A stretch of DNA of 33,026 nt from Marinobacter sp. (lineage in GTDB: Bacteria; Pseudomonadota; Gammaproteobacteria; Pseudomonadales; Oleiphilaceae). The notes under the pieces were generated by a model. That model had not been told where the DNA came from. It made no database searches and worked only from the letters and a program-made list of their open reading frames with translations. This document shows, piece after piece, positions 1 to 9,449 of the stretch (position 1 is the first letter of the stretch; each line of letters starts with the position of its first letter). A program made the position numbers and the translations under genes. The stretch is from positions 1 to 33,026 of the forward strand of contig JASBRL010000129.1 of the NCBI GenBank assembly GCA_030149475.1. The letters run 5' to 3'.

Positions 1-830
1 GCCGGGGCCACACCGCCCAACTGGGTATGCCCGAAGGCGTCTTTACTACCGGTTTCGGCGAGGAACCGGCCATCTTCATACTGGGCACCTTCCGAGGCCA
101 CAATCACGCAGTAGCCGTGCTCCTTGACGCAGTGCTCAACCCGCTTGAGAAACGCATCCCGGTCGAACGGAATTTCCGGAAACAGGATAATATGGGGCGG
201 CTCGCCTTCGCCCTGGCCAGCCAGTCCGCCGGAGGCGGCAATCCAGCCTGCGTGCCGGCCCATGACCTCCAGAATGAACACCTTGGTGGATGACTCACAC
301 ATGGAGCGAATATCGAGGCTCGCCTCCAGGGTCGACGTCGCCACGTACTTGGCCACGGAGCCGAAGCCGGGGCAGCAATCCGTGAAGGGTAGATCGTTGT
401 CCACGGTTTTGGGAACGCCGATGCAGGTGATGGGATAGCCCATCCTGTCGGCCATCTGTGAGACCTTGAATGCAGTGTCCTGGGAGTCACCACCGCCGTT
501 GTAAAAGAAATAGCCGATATTGTGAGCCTGGAAGACTTCGATCAGGCGTTCGTATTCCCGCTTGTTCTCGGTAAAGTTCTTGAGCTTGTAGCGACAGGAA
601 CCGAAGGCGCCGCCGGGGGTATGAATCAGCGCTTCGATGGCGTCGTCGGACTCTTTGCTGGTATCAATCAGCTCCTCCCGGAGTGCGCCAATGATGCCGT
701 TACGTCCGGCATACACGGTGCCGATCTGCTCAGGGTGCTTGCGGGCGGTCTGTATGACGCCGCAGGCACTGGCATTAATGACGGCGGTAACGCCGCCGGA
801 CTGTGCATAGAACGCATTCTTGATGGCCAT
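1..830 (-). CDS. pfp: PPi-dependent 6-phosphofructokinase (N-terminal part, truncated by window edge)
   Basis: Phosphorylates fructose 6-phosphate, probably with pyrophosphate instead of ATP, in a reversible glycolytic/gluconeogenic step in the cytoplasm. About 276 N-terminal codons are present; the C-terminus lies beyond base 1. The protein starts MAIKNAFYAQSGGVTAVINA. It carries NGGGDSQDT, where Asp occupies the position that is Gly104 in E. coli PfkA, and PKTVDND, where Lys occupies the Gly124 position; this Asp/Lys pair marks PPi users. MGRHAGW follows. The ATG at 828-830 has a GGAGG ribosome binding site about 15 bases upstream. A minus-strand TATCAT at 870-875 could be its -10 box, without a convincing -35. 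It is divergent from mpl. The family call is firm; the phosphate donor is inferred from two residues. Confidence 0.88.
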   Translation of the reverse strand, partial: MAIKNAFYAQSGGVTAVINASACGVIQTARKHPEQIGTVYAGRNGIIGALREELIDTSKESDDAIEALIHTPGGAFGSCRYKLKNFTENKREYERLIEVFQAHNIGYFFYNGGGDSQDTAFKVSQMADRMGYPITCIGVPKTVDNDLPFTDCCPGFGSVAKYVATSTLEASLDIRSMCESSTKVFILEVMGRHAGWIAASGGLAGQGEGEPPHIILFPEIPFDRDAFLKRVEHCVKEHGYCVIVASEGAQYEDGRFLAETGSKDAFGHTQLGGVAP

Positions 831-1064
831 CTTGGGCTGGTGCCTCCTGCTGGTTGAACGATGCGGCGAATGATACGCCAAAAAATGCCGGTTTTCATGA
901 ACTCCTGGTCAGAACCAGACTGTCTGAGCGGGCCGCTCACGGGCGTCAGCGAGGTCACTCCGCTGCCATCGGGATCTGGACGCTTGACGAGCGCGGCGGT
1001 ATACGTGACGCTTGAAGCCATTTTCGCCCCGCTCGCCGGCCGACAACGAACGAACAGGACAAGC

Positions 1065-2444
1065 ATGCATATTCACATTCTGGGTATTTGCGGCACCTTT
1101 ATGGGCAGTCTGGCGGTGCTGGCACGTCAGCTCGGACATCAGGTCACTGGCTCGGATACGGGTGTCTACCCCCCCATGAGCACCCAGCTGGAATCCCAGG
1201 GCATTGCGTTAATGGACGGGTACGACCCTGACCACCTGACGCCAGCGCCGGATCTGGTACTGATCGGCAATGCCATGTCACGGGGTAATCCGGAGGTCGA
1301 GACGGTCCTCAATCGCAACATTGATTATATGTCCGGCCCCGAGTGGCTGGCTCGCGAGGTCCTGCGCAAGCGCTGGGTGCTGGCGGTGGCGGGCACCCAC
1401 GGTAAGACCACCACCACGTCCATGCTGCTGTGGATTCTGGACCAGGCGGGCTTCGATCCTGGCTACCTGGTGGGCGGTGTACCCAGGGACTTTCCGGTAT
1501 CAGCGCGATTGGGAACCAGTGACTTTTTTGTCATTGAAGCTGATGAATACGACAGCGCTTTTTTCGACAAGCGCTCCAAATTTGTGCATTACCGTCCCCA
1601 TACTCTTGTTCTCAACAATCTGGAATTTGACCACGCGGATATTTTCGACAACGTCGAGGCCATCGAGCGTCAGTTCCATCATCTGGTGCGCACGGTACCG
1701 GCCAACGGCCTGATTGTGCGGCCTGGCCGGGATGAGCACCTCGACCGGGCGCTGGCGATGGGCTGCTGGAGCCCCTGTCAGCTCACGGTGATCGGCGGGG
1801 AGGCGGAACAGGCGGACTGGCGTGCCGAGTTGCTGGCCGACGATGGCAGCGAATTTCTGGTGCTGCACCGGGAGCAACCCGTGGCCACCGTGCGCTGGGA
1901 TCACACCGGGTTGCACAACGTCCGAAACGGACTGGCGGCGATAGCGGCTGCGCGCCATGTCGGGGTAACGCCCGATCATGCAGTAGCCGCCCTGTGCCGG
2001 TTCTCGGGGGTTCGGCGACGGATGGAGTTGCTGGCCGATATTGCGGGGGTGAAAGTCTATGATGATTTTGCCCATCACCCGACCGCGATTGCGACCACGC
2101 TGGCGGGGCTGCGCAGCCGGGTGGGCGATCAGCCGGTCATCGCCTTGATCGAGCCGCGCTCCAATACCATGCAGCAGGGCGTGCATCGTGGCACGTTGCT
2201 GGCCAGCGCGGGAGCGGCTGATCGCGTAGTCTGGGCCAATCCCAATAATCTGCACTGGCTGGCAGACCAGTTGGCCATGCCCGGACAGGTCAACCAGAAT
2301 CAACTGGCAACCAGCGTGGATCAGGTGATAGAGCTGGCTTTGACCGAACTGCCCCAACCCTGCCATATCGTGGTGATGAGCAACGGGGGGTTCGGCGGTA
2401 TCCATGCCAGACTGATTGCTGCTCTGGAGGCCCGTTTTGGATAA
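1065..2444 (+). CDS. mpl: UDP-N-acetylmuramate:L-alanyl-gamma-D-glutamyl-meso-diaminopimelate ligase
   Basis: Murein-recycling ligase that joins the recovered tripeptide L-Ala-gamma-D-Glu-meso-DAP to UDP-MurNAc in the cytoplasm using ATP. It is 459 aa, close to the E. coli Mpl length. The N-terminus MHIHILGICGTFMGSLAVLA is the Rossmann-like UDP-binding start typical of Mpl. The Mur-ligase P-loop GTHGKTTTTS has its Lys at residue 114, followed by EADEYDSAFFDKRSKF and, near the C-terminus, YDDFAHHPTAI. The frame stays open upstream to 861, but ATG 1065 fits the family N-terminus and has AGGA a few bases before it. Its stop lies inside the start region of ubiX, so the two are probably co-transcribed. 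Confidence 0.95.
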   Translation: MHIHILGICGTFMGSLAVLARQLGHQVTGSDTGVYPPMSTQLESQGIALMDGYDPDHLTPAPDLVLIGNAMSRGNPEVETVLNRNIDYMSGPEWLAREVLRKRWVLAVAGTHGKTTTTSMLLWILDQAGFDPGYLVGGVPRDFPVSARLGTSDFFVIEADEYDSAFFDKRSKFVHYRPHTLVLNNLEFDHADIFDNVEAIERQFHHLVRTVPANGLIVRPGRDEHLDRALAMGCWSPCQLTVIGGEAEQADWRAELLADDGSEFLVLHREQPVATVRWDHTGLHNVRNGLAAIAAARHVGVTPDHAVAALCRFSGVRRRMELLADIAGVKVYDDFAHHPTAIATTLAGLRSRVGDQPVIALIEPRSNTMQQGVHRGTLLASAGAADRVVWANPNNLHWLADQLAMPGQVNQNQLATSVDQVIELALTELPQPCHIVVMSNGGFGGIHARLIAALEARFG

Positions 2445-3114
2445 ATCCCGTGCTGAACGTCCCGTGTCCCCACAAACGGTCAACGTCGCCCTGACCGGTG
2501 CGTCCGGCGCCCAGTACGGCCTGCGCCTGCTGGAGTGCCTGGTGGCAGCGGGCTGCCAGGTGCACGTGATGATCAGCCGCGCCGCCCAGGTGGTGATGGC
2601 CACCGAGACCGACCTCAAGCTGCCGGGTTCTCCCAAGGCCATGCAGGAAACCCTGTCTCAGCGCTGTCAGGCCAGGCCGGGACAACTGCTGGTGTTTGGT
2701 CGCGAAGACTGGTTTGCACCGCCAGCCTCCGGGTCAGGCGCGCGGGCGCCTCTGGTGATCTGCCCCTGCAGCACCGGCACCCTGTCGGCACTGGCGACCG
2801 GGGCCAGCAATAATTTGATCGAACGGGCGGGCGATGTGGCCCTGAAAGAGCGGCTACCGCTGATTCTGGTGCCCCGGGAGGCGCCATACTCGGAAGTGCA
2901 CCTTGAAAACATGCTCAGACTGACCCGGATGGGCGCGGTGATCGTGCCTGCCAGTCCGGGATTCTATCATCGGCCCCAGTCAATCGAAGATCTGATTGAT
3001 TTCATCGTGGCGCGGCTGCTGGATCACCTTGGCCTGCCGCAAACACTGATGCCCCAGTGGGGGGATGAGCGGGTCCGGCTGAAGCGTGCGTCGGAGCAGG
3101 ATGACGACCGCTGA
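2437..3114 (+). CDS. ubiX: UbiX flavin prenyltransferase
   Basis: Makes prenylated FMN from FMN and dimethylallyl phosphate, the cofactor that UbiD needs to decarboxylate the ubiquinone precursor. It is 225 aa if translation starts at TTG 2437, which has GGAGG at 2426-2430 and a 6-base spacer and overlaps the end of mpl by 8 bases. GTG 2464 is the alternative start and would give 216 aa. Flavoprotein features visible are VALTGASGAQYG near residue 20, CPCSTGTLSALATGASNNL, and LVPREAPYSEVHLENM. It is a little longer than the usual 190-210 aa because of N-terminal and C-terminal extensions. The overlap with mpl implies translational coupling. Confidence 0.94.
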   Translation: MDKSRAERPVSPQTVNVALTGASGAQYGLRLLECLVAAGCQVHVMISRAAQVVMATETDLKLPGSPKAMQETLSQRCQARPGQLLVFGREDWFAPPASGSGARAPLVICPCSTGTLSALATGASNNLIERAGDVALKERLPLILVPREAPYSEVHLENMLRLTRMGAVIVPASPGFYHRPQSIEDLIDFIVARLLDHLGLPQTLMPQWGDERVRLKRASEQDDDR

Positions 3115-3236
3115 CCTCCGGTCACTGGCTGACGTTGGTTTTAGTCAGTTCGATTGTTGCTTTTCACCATTGAGCCGCGCAGGCCCGCCGGTGACACTCT
3201 GGGAACAACGAAAACATTCGATTGCCAGAGGTTGCC

Positions 3237-4376
3237 ATGATTCCACGTACGCTTTTTGATGCCGATCTGGACGGTTTCCGGGATTCCGTTCGCAAGTTTC
3301 TTGAACAGGAAGCGGTGCCTCATCACGCCCAGTGGGAAAAAGATGGGCAGGTCAGCCGGGAGATCTGGCAGAAAGCGGGTGAACTCGGGTTCCTGTGTCC
3401 GGCCATGCCGGAAGCATACGGGGGAGCGGGTGCGGACTTCCGGTACAGCGCCGTGATCATGGAAGAGGTCTCCCGGGCGGGGCTGTCGGGGCTGGGCTGG
3501 GCACTGCATTCGGACATCGTGGCACCGTACATTCTCAACTATGGTTCGGACGAGCAAAAGGATTACTATCTGCCGCGGCTGGCTCGCGGCGAGATGATCG
3601 GCGCCATCGCCATGACCGAACCGGGTGCCGGCTCCGATCTGCAAGGGGTAAAAACCACCGCGATTCGCCAGGACAACCATTTCCTGTTGAACGGCTCCAA
3701 AACGTTCATTACCAACGGTCAGATGGCGGATCTGGTCATCGTGGTTGCCAAGACTGACCCGAAAGAGGGTGCCAAAGGCACCAGCCTGTTCCTGGTGGAG
3801 ACCGCGTGGGAGGGGTTCGAGAAAGGACAGAACCTGAATAAGGTGGGCATGAAGGCTCAGGACACCTCCGAGCTGTTCTTCCAGGACGTCAAAGTTCCGG
3901 CCACCCATCTCCTGGGCGGCCGTGAAGGGCAGGGGTTTCTCCAGTTAATGCAGGAATTGCCTGCCGAGCGTCTGCAGGTTGCCCTGGCCGCGGTGGCGGC
4001 CGCCGAAGCGGCGTGGGAATGGACGCTGACCTACGTCAAGGATCGCAAGGCCTTCAATAAACCGGTGATTGCGTTCCAGAATACCCGTTTCAAAATGGCC
4101 GAGATGAAAGCGGAGATCACCGCTGCCCGGGTATTCACCGATCGCTGCCTGGAGCTCCACCTTGACCGCAAACTGGACATCCCCACGGCGGCCATGCTCA
4201 AGCAGTGGACCACCGACATCCAGTGCAAGGTAATGGATGAATGCGTGCAGTTGCACGGCGGCTACGGTTACATGTGGGAATACCCGATTGCCCGCGCCTG
4301 GGCAGATTCCCGTGTGCAGCGCATCTATGCCGGCACCAACGAAATCATGAAGGAGATTGTCGCCCGCTCGTTCTGA
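3237..4376 (+). CDS. Acyl-CoA dehydrogenase (long-chain/isovaleryl type active site)
   Basis: FAD enzyme that introduces the alpha,beta double bond into acyl-CoA in the first step of beta-oxidation or branched acyl-CoA breakdown, passing electrons to ETF. It is 379 aa, the normal single-domain length. FAD/substrate motifs are AMTEPGAGSDL and GSKTFITNGQMADL. The C-terminus has QLHGGYGYMWEYPIARAWAD and RIYAGTNEIMKEI. In medium-chain enzymes the catalytic Glu sits in the last of these motifs, where this protein has Ala; instead Glu244 in ELPAERL matches the base used by LCAD and isovaleryl-CoA dehydrogenase. ATG 3237 follows CAGAGG. It stands alone, 122 bases after ubiX. Chain-length preference cannot be read from sequence. 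Confidence 0.92.
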   Translation: MIPRTLFDADLDGFRDSVRKFLEQEAVPHHAQWEKDGQVSREIWQKAGELGFLCPAMPEAYGGAGADFRYSAVIMEEVSRAGLSGLGWALHSDIVAPYILNYGSDEQKDYYLPRLARGEMIGAIAMTEPGAGSDLQGVKTTAIRQDNHFLLNGSKTFITNGQMADLVIVVAKTDPKEGAKGTSLFLVETAWEGFEKGQNLNKVGMKAQDTSELFFQDVKVPATHLLGGREGQGFLQLMQELPAERLQVALAAVAAAEAAWEWTLTYVKDRKAFNKPVIAFQNTRFKMAEMKAEITAARVFTDRCLELHLDRKLDIPTAAMLKQWTTDIQCKVMDECVQLHGGYGYMWEYPIARAWADSRVQRIYAGTNEIMKEIVARSF

Positions 4377-4510
4377 CTGTTGCCCGGGAATGGCCGGGTG
4401 GTCCACGCCCGGTTACCTAAATTTACAAATTGCCAAGCCTATCAAAGTTAATCGGCCATACATCCCATAGAGTGTCATCACAACCATCAACAAGGATAAC
4501 GGTTGCTCCG

Positions 4511-6346
4511 ATGACGCGCATGCTCCCTGTCCGTTCCTTACTGTTCGCTCTGGCCCTGTTATCCGGTTGCGGCGAGAAGTCCACCGAACTTCCGGTAGAC
4601 GGCCGTGACATCACCGGCGTTCAGAACACCACGCCGGGGGTTTATGGCGGACGGGTCATGGACGGGTATCTGGTGAAAGCGCGGGTCTGGCTGGACCTCA
4701 ATGGCGATAACCGTTACAACGCCGGTCCGGTCACCGTCACCGTTGAGCCCGGCACAGAGGTAACACTGATCAGCGGAGAGCCGACTACGCTGACCGGTGC
4801 CGGGGGGCGGTTCCTGCTCGATACCTCCGCGTTAATCCGGGACCCGGCAGAATCGCCGGATCTTGATCCTCGTGACTATGCACTGATGGCCGTCGTCGTT
4901 CCCGGGCTGACCGAAGAAGAAACCCGCAATGGCAACGTTGTTCAGGCCCGTGCCTACATGATGAGCGCGCCGCCTGGTGTGCAGAATATCTCGCCATTGT
5001 CGACGCTCCTGCGAAACCGGATCCTGTTGGGCGGCACGATTGCCAGTACAGGCAGTACCCTTTCTGTTCCCGGGCTGGAAAACATCAGTCCGGGTGCCGA
5101 CTATATCCTTGCCGGTGACGAACGAGCCCGGGCCTATGCAAGGGCACTGGCCCGGTTCAAGGCCAGCCAGTTCCCCGAGACCGCCGGTGACAAACTGGTG
5201 AACGGCACCGAAACCGTGCTCGATGGGCCGTCGCTGAATCTGCTGAGACTGTCCTACGTTCAGAACGCCGCTGCGATCATCGCGCTGGTGGATGCGGCTG
5301 CGGCTGGCGGCTCGTACAGTAATGTTGATATTGACGCCCTGACGCTGCCGACGGTACCTCTTGATCTGGCCGACCCCTACATACTGCGAACACAACGGGT
5401 GAAGGCCTATGAGGAGAATGGCAATGGTCTGCCGGCAGAGCGCGAAGGGGTGTTGACGGATTCAGCGTTGCTCACGTTTTCCTACAGCGCGGCGGGCCAG
5501 CTCTCTGCCATAACGGCCAATGGCTGCATGGCGCCGTCGATGAAAGAAATGGTCCGGTTGGCCAATGCCGGTGGGCGCATCAGTGCAACCGGCACCGAGG
5601 GGCTGCCGGGCGTGTCCGTGTCCCAGGACAGCTATCTGTATTACAAGGAAGCCGGTGATGATGAGCGGCTGACCTTTGACTGGTCGGGCAAAACGGCGAC
5701 ATTTGATACCCGCACCACCTGCCACCGTGGTCTGGCCACGTCATCGGAGCTCGGGGGAGCCCCGGAGAAAACCTATCACTGGACGCTGAAAAATGGCCAG
5801 GTAGAGACCATCACGGATGGCGAGGTAACGCTCACCCCGGATTACACCAATGCAACCGGCCCGGTATTCGGGTATACGCTGACACGCAACGACACCGGCG
5901 CCTTGATTGAAACCGTATCGGTCGACGGCAGCATCAGCAGTTGTGAAGGGTCGATTCGTCCCGATGATGTGGGTCTGGCCAGGGTGATTTCGGGCCAGCA
6001 GGCTTACACCTTTGCCGGGTACGAGCCACAGCCGACCGGCTTTCCGGGGTTGTCCTACGACTGGGATATCCGCAATGGCGATCAGCACCTGCTGCGCCAG
6101 GCATTCCTGGACCCGGATACTGATCTGGAGGGGCAGGGGTTGCAGTGGGAATACGCCTACGCCGTGCCGGTTGCAGTTGCCCAATCGGACCAGCAGAACC
6201 TGATATCAGAGGCGCGGCTGTCCCGCTACGGCCAGGCAAGAACCTGTGGCCGTGCCGTGTCGTCCCTGGCTGCGAACAATCTGTATGCGATTGTGGGCTA
6301 TGACTATTCCCGTTTGTCGGACTATCTGGCTGATCAGATACAGTAG
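4511..6346 (+). CDS. Large lipoprotein of unknown function
   Basis: I do not recognise a named family. From ATG 4511 the protein is 611 aa. It starts with a short signal peptide and a lipobox, LLSGC, with Cys20 as the predicted lipidated residue and Gly at +2, which predicts outer-membrane sorting. Residues about 50-200 have the form DGYLVKARVWLDLNGDN, then GEPTTLTGAGGRFLLD, then SAPPGVQNISPLSTLL. This Ca-loop-like DLNGDN plus carboxypeptidase-regulatory-like layout is seen in many surface lipoproteins of marine gammaproteobacteria. The rest is beta-rich with scattered Cys. The frame is open from 4430, but only 4511 gives a signal peptide. AAGGAT at 4492-4497 is a rather distant ribosome binding site. 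ATG 4520 is an alternative. Confidence 0.85.
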   Translation: MTRMLPVRSLLFALALLSGCGEKSTELPVDGRDITGVQNTTPGVYGGRVMDGYLVKARVWLDLNGDNRYNAGPVTVTVEPGTEVTLISGEPTTLTGAGGRFLLDTSALIRDPAESPDLDPRDYALMAVVVPGLTEEETRNGNVVQARAYMMSAPPGVQNISPLSTLLRNRILLGGTIASTGSTLSVPGLENISPGADYILAGDERARAYARALARFKASQFPETAGDKLVNGTETVLDGPSLNLLRLSYVQNAAAIIALVDAAAAGGSYSNVDIDALTLPTVPLDLADPYILRTQRVKAYEENGNGLPAEREGVLTDSALLTFSYSAAGQLSAITANGCMAPSMKEMVRLANAGGRISATGTEGLPGVSVSQDSYLYYKEAGDDERLTFDWSGKTATFDTRTTCHRGLATSSELGGAPEKTYHWTLKNGQVETITDGEVTLTPDYTNATGPVFGYTLTRNDTGALIETVSVDGSISSCEGSIRPDDVGLARVISGQQAYTFAGYEPQPTGFPGLSYDWDIRNGDQHLLRQAFLDPDTDLEGQGLQWEYAYAVPVAVAQSDQQNLISEARLSRYGQARTCGRAVSSLAANNLYAIVGYDYSRLSDYLADQIQ

Positions 6347-6506
6347 CGACCTGCTGTTGCCCGATTGTACGGTTCGATCGGGTAGTCCGCTTCCTGCAGG
6401 CAGGATGAATCAGGGTTGGGCACGAGGAAAGCCTGCCATGTATCACCTGGCATGGTGAAAATCTTATTTCAGAGAATTCTTGAACGCCATTTTCTGGAGA
6501 AGAAAA

Positions 6507-6593
6507 TGGTGCCGAGGAGAGGACTTGAACCTCCACGGGGTTGCCCCCACTAGCACCTGAAGCTAGCGTGTCTACCAATTTCACCACCTCGGC
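6507..6593 (-). tRNA. tRNA-Leu (anticodon CAG)
   Basis: An 87-nt class II tRNA read on the minus strand. The acceptor stem GCCGAGG pairs with CCTCGGC, followed by discriminator A and an encoded CCA (6507-6509). The D-loop region reads TGGTGAAATTGGTAGACACG. The anticodon arm CTAGC-TTCAGGT-GCTAG gives anticodon CAG. A long variable arm follows (TGGGGGCAACCCCGT), and the T-arm contains GGTTCAAGTCC. It is closely similar to E. coli tRNA-Leu. It is divergent from rnr, an arrangement also seen in pseudomonads. A 9-bp inverted repeat (6487-6495 with 6501-6509) overlaps the CCA end but has no U-tract after it. Confidence 0.97.
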
Positions 6594-6694
6594 AGGTGAT
6601 TTGCAGCTGTCTGTCGCGTGTTTTCAGCATTAGATGACTGAAAACCGGGCAGTTCTGCCAATCTGTGAGGATGCTTCCTCATCCAGTGGCGCGT

Positions 6695-6723
6695 ACTTTA
6701 ATCATTCCAAAAAACGCTGTCAA
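6695..6723 (-). promoter_or_regulatory. Sigma-70 promoter of tRNA-Leu
   Basis: On the minus strand a perfect TTGACA (6723-6718) is followed after 17 bases by TAAAGT (6700-6695). The next bases are ACGCGCC, a GC-rich discriminator typical of growth-rate and ppGpp-controlled stable RNA promoters. Transcription would start near 6688, giving a leader of about 95 nt before the tRNA. The tRNA-Meth promoter in this window has the same -35 box, the same spacer and the same discriminator. Confidence 0.8.
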
Positions 6724-6887
6724 ACATTTTTTGGTCCCCATCCATAGGGGTTTTCACGGGGCCGGAATGTTGCCCGTTGCCGGCGCAGGCATTAGGTCTA
6801 GCGGGCCTGAGGGCGCTATACTCCCGTGACATCCAATGACATCGGCCTGCACAAAAGAGTGTGGGTAACCCAAAGGCATACGACTGA

Positions 6888-9446
6888 ATGGTTTCCAGAA
6901 AGAAAACGGACAATGACCCGCACGCCCAGCGCGAAGCTCAGAAATACGATAATCCGATTCAGAGCCGTGAGTTTATCCTCGATCATTTACGGCAACGGGG
7001 CGCGCCGGCTACCCATGAGACTCTGTGCGCCGAGCTCGGCCAGCAATCGGAAGAAGGCATCGAAGCCCTGCGCCGCCGTTTGATCGCCATGTGCCGGGAT
7101 GGCCAACTGATCTGCAACCGCCGGGGCGCTTACCTGCCAATCGATGAGGCGGATCTGGTCACGGGTCGTGTCGTGGGTCATCGTGACGGTTTTGGTTTTT
7201 TGGTGCCGGATGCAGACGGTTCCGATCTGTTTCTCAGCGCCCGTCAGATGCGTCAGGTGTTTCACGGCGACCGGGTTGCTGCGCGGGTCGATAGTGTCGA
7301 CGACCGCGGGCGTCGGGAGGGCGTGATCGTGGAGGTGCTGGAGCACCGCACGCAGCAGACGGTGGGCCGTCTGTTCCGGGAGAGCGGCATCTCCTTTGTG
7401 GTGCCGGAGAACGCCCGCATCAATCACGAAGTCCTGATTCCCGAGGAGCACTGCGGCGAGGCCTATCACGGCCAGTATGTGGTGGTGGATATACTGCGCC
7501 AGCCGTCGGCGCGGGCCAAGCCCACCGGCAAAGTGGTGGAGGTGCTGGGCGATCATATGGCGCCGGGCATGGAAATCGACGTTGCCATCCGCTCCTACGA
7601 CATTCCGCACAGCTGGCCGCCTGAGGCGGGTAAACAGGCCGCGGGCATTCCCCTGGAAGTCCCCGAATCCGACAAGGCCAACCGGATTGACCTCCGCGAA
7701 CTGCCACTGGTGACCATTGATGGCGAGGACGCCCGGGATTTCGATGATGCCCTCTATTGCGAGCGCCGGCCCCGGGGCGGCTATCGCCTGGTGGTGGCGA
7801 TAGCCGACGTATCCCATTATGTGAGGCCGGGTACGCCACTTGACGAGGAAGCCGTTAACCGCGGCAACTCCGTGTATTTCCCGGACCACGTGGTCCCGAT
7901 GCTGCCCGAAAAACTCTCGAATGGCCTGTGTTCGCTGAACCCCGGGGTTGACCGGCTGTGCGTGGTGGCAGATATGACCATCAGCAAAGCGGGCCGGTTG
8001 AGCAGCTACACATTCTACCAGGCGGTGATGCACAGTCACGCCCGGCTGACCTATACCAAGGTCAGCGACATTCTGGAACGGCCGGACTCCGGACCCGGCA
8101 GGCAACTGCGGGATCAGTACGAAGCTGTTGTGCCGCACCTCGAAGCGCTGCACGACCTCTACAAGGTATTCCGCAAGGCGCGGACCGAACGGGGGGCAAT
8201 CGATTTTGAGACCACCGAAACCCGCATCGTGTTTGATTCCGCCCGCAAGATTGAGGAAATCGTACCGGTCCATCGCAACGACGCCCACAAGATCGTTGAA
8301 GAATGCATGCTGTGCGCCAACGTGGCCACCGCCCGGTTCCTGAGGAAGCACAGGATTCCTGCCCTTTACCGGGTGCATGACGGTCCGTCTGAAGAGCGTC
8401 TGGGCGCCCTCAGACTGTTCCTGGGTGAACTGGGCCTGCAACTGACCGGTGGCGACAGGCCGACCTCGGCGGACTACCAGTCTCTGCTGTCACGGATTTC
8501 TGATCGCCCGGATGCGCACGTTATCCAGACGGTGATGCTGCGCTCGCTCAGTCAGGCGGTCTATAGCCCGGAAGAGGGCGGCCACTTCGGGTTGGGCTTT
8601 GCCAGCTACACGCATTTCACCTCACCGATACGGCGTTATCCGGACCTGATTGTTCACCGTGCTATCAAGTCAATGATTCATGGTGATTCCCGGGACAAGA
8701 CCGTGGTCCGACCCAGGAAAAAAGATCCGCAACTGGCTGTCTATCCTTACGACCTGGCCAGCATGGTCCGTCTCGGGGAGCACTGCTCGATGACCGAGCG
8801 GCGCGCGGACGACGCCACCCGCGACGTCATGGCCTGGCTGAAGTGCGAATACCTGAAGGATCATGTGGGCGAAGAGCATGACGGAGTGATTGCTTCGGTC
8901 GTACCGTTCGGCTTCTTTGTCGAGCTCAGTGGTGTCTATATTGAAGGCCTGGTCCACGTATCCACGTTGAGTGGAGACTACTTCCAGCACGACGCGGCCA
9001 AGCATCGCCTGATCGGTGAGCGCACCGCCGTGAGTTTCCGCCTCGGTGACGAAGTCCGTGTCCAGGTGGTACGGGTCGGTCTGGATGATCGCAAGATTGA
9101 CCTGGAGTTGGTCAGCGAGCCGCAGCGGCGTCAGGCTGACCGGGACGCGCTGCCGGCGAAAGGTCGGGATGGTGGCAAGCGCGGCAAATCCGCGGGCGCG
9201 GGTCGCAGCGGTGGCAAGGGGGCCCCGCAGAGTCGTCGTCCGGCCAAGGGAAAAGCAAAGCCCGCTGGCGGCAAGCCCAAATCGGCAAAGGACCGGCTGG
9301 CGGAGGAGGCGGCAAAGGCTGCGTCCGGCCAAGGGCCGGCCAGGTCAGGTGGCAAGAGTTCGTCCAGTGGTCGATCGACTGGCAAGAAATCAGGCGGTCG
9401 TGGTCGGTCCGGGCACGCGTCCAAAGCCTCCGGTGCGGGACAGTAA
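6888..9446 (+). CDS. rnr: Ribonuclease R
   Basis: Processive 3'-to-5' exoribonuclease of the RNB family that degrades structured RNA, defective rRNA and mRNA and takes part in trans-translation. It is 852 aa. Order of parts: N-terminal helix-turn-helix region (about 20-90), cold-shock OB folds (about 85-250), RNB catalytic domain with DGEDARDFDDALYC at 278-291, S1 domain (about 660-745), and a basic Lys/Arg/Gly/Ser/Ala-rich tail (about 750-852). Asp278, Asp284, Asp286 and Asp287 match the four metal-binding aspartates of E. coli RNase R. ATG 6888 has a distant AAAGG. TATACT at 6817-6822 may be its -10 box. rlmB follows 3 bases after its stop. Confidence 0.96.
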   Translation: MVSRKKTDNDPHAQREAQKYDNPIQSREFILDHLRQRGAPATHETLCAELGQQSEEGIEALRRRLIAMCRDGQLICNRRGAYLPIDEADLVTGRVVGHRDGFGFLVPDADGSDLFLSARQMRQVFHGDRVAARVDSVDDRGRREGVIVEVLEHRTQQTVGRLFRESGISFVVPENARINHEVLIPEEHCGEAYHGQYVVVDILRQPSARAKPTGKVVEVLGDHMAPGMEIDVAIRSYDIPHSWPPEAGKQAAGIPLEVPESDKANRIDLRELPLVTIDGEDARDFDDALYCERRPRGGYRLVVAIADVSHYVRPGTPLDEEAVNRGNSVYFPDHVVPMLPEKLSNGLCSLNPGVDRLCVVADMTISKAGRLSSYTFYQAVMHSHARLTYTKVSDILERPDSGPGRQLRDQYEAVVPHLEALHDLYKVFRKARTERGAIDFETTETRIVFDSARKIEEIVPVHRNDAHKIVEECMLCANVATARFLRKHRIPALYRVHDGPSEERLGALRLFLGELGLQLTGGDRPTSADYQSLLSRISDRPDAHVIQTVMLRSLSQAVYSPEEGGHFGLGFASYTHFTSPIRRYPDLIVHRAIKSMIHGDSRDKTVVRPRKKDPQLAVYPYDLASMVRLGEHCSMTERRADDATRDVMAWLKCEYLKDHVGEEHDGVIASVVPFGFFVELSGVYIEGLVHVSTLSGDYFQHDAAKHRLIGERTAVSFRLGDEVRVQVVRVGLDDRKIDLELVSEPQRRQADRDALPAKGRDGGKRGKSAGAGRSGGKGAPQSRRPAKGKAKPAGGKPKSAKDRLAEEAAKAASGQGPARSGGKSSSSGRSTGKKSGGRGRSGHASKASGAGQ

Positions 9447-9449
9447 ACA

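Noticed and set aside
861..1064. N-terminal extension of mpl
   Set aside because: The 68 extra residues are Arg/Ser/Pro-rich, unlike Mpl, and ATG 1065 gives the exact family N-terminus with a ribosome binding site.
5934..6587. Minus-strand open frame starting MVKLVDTLASGAS
   Set aside because: Its N-terminus is the translation of tRNA-Leu, a well-known spurious protein, and the rest is antisense to the lipoprotein gene.
6987..8441. 484-codon minus-strand open frame
   Set aside because: Fully antisense to rnr, whose catalytic motifs are intact on the plus strand. Long antisense frames are expected at this GC content.
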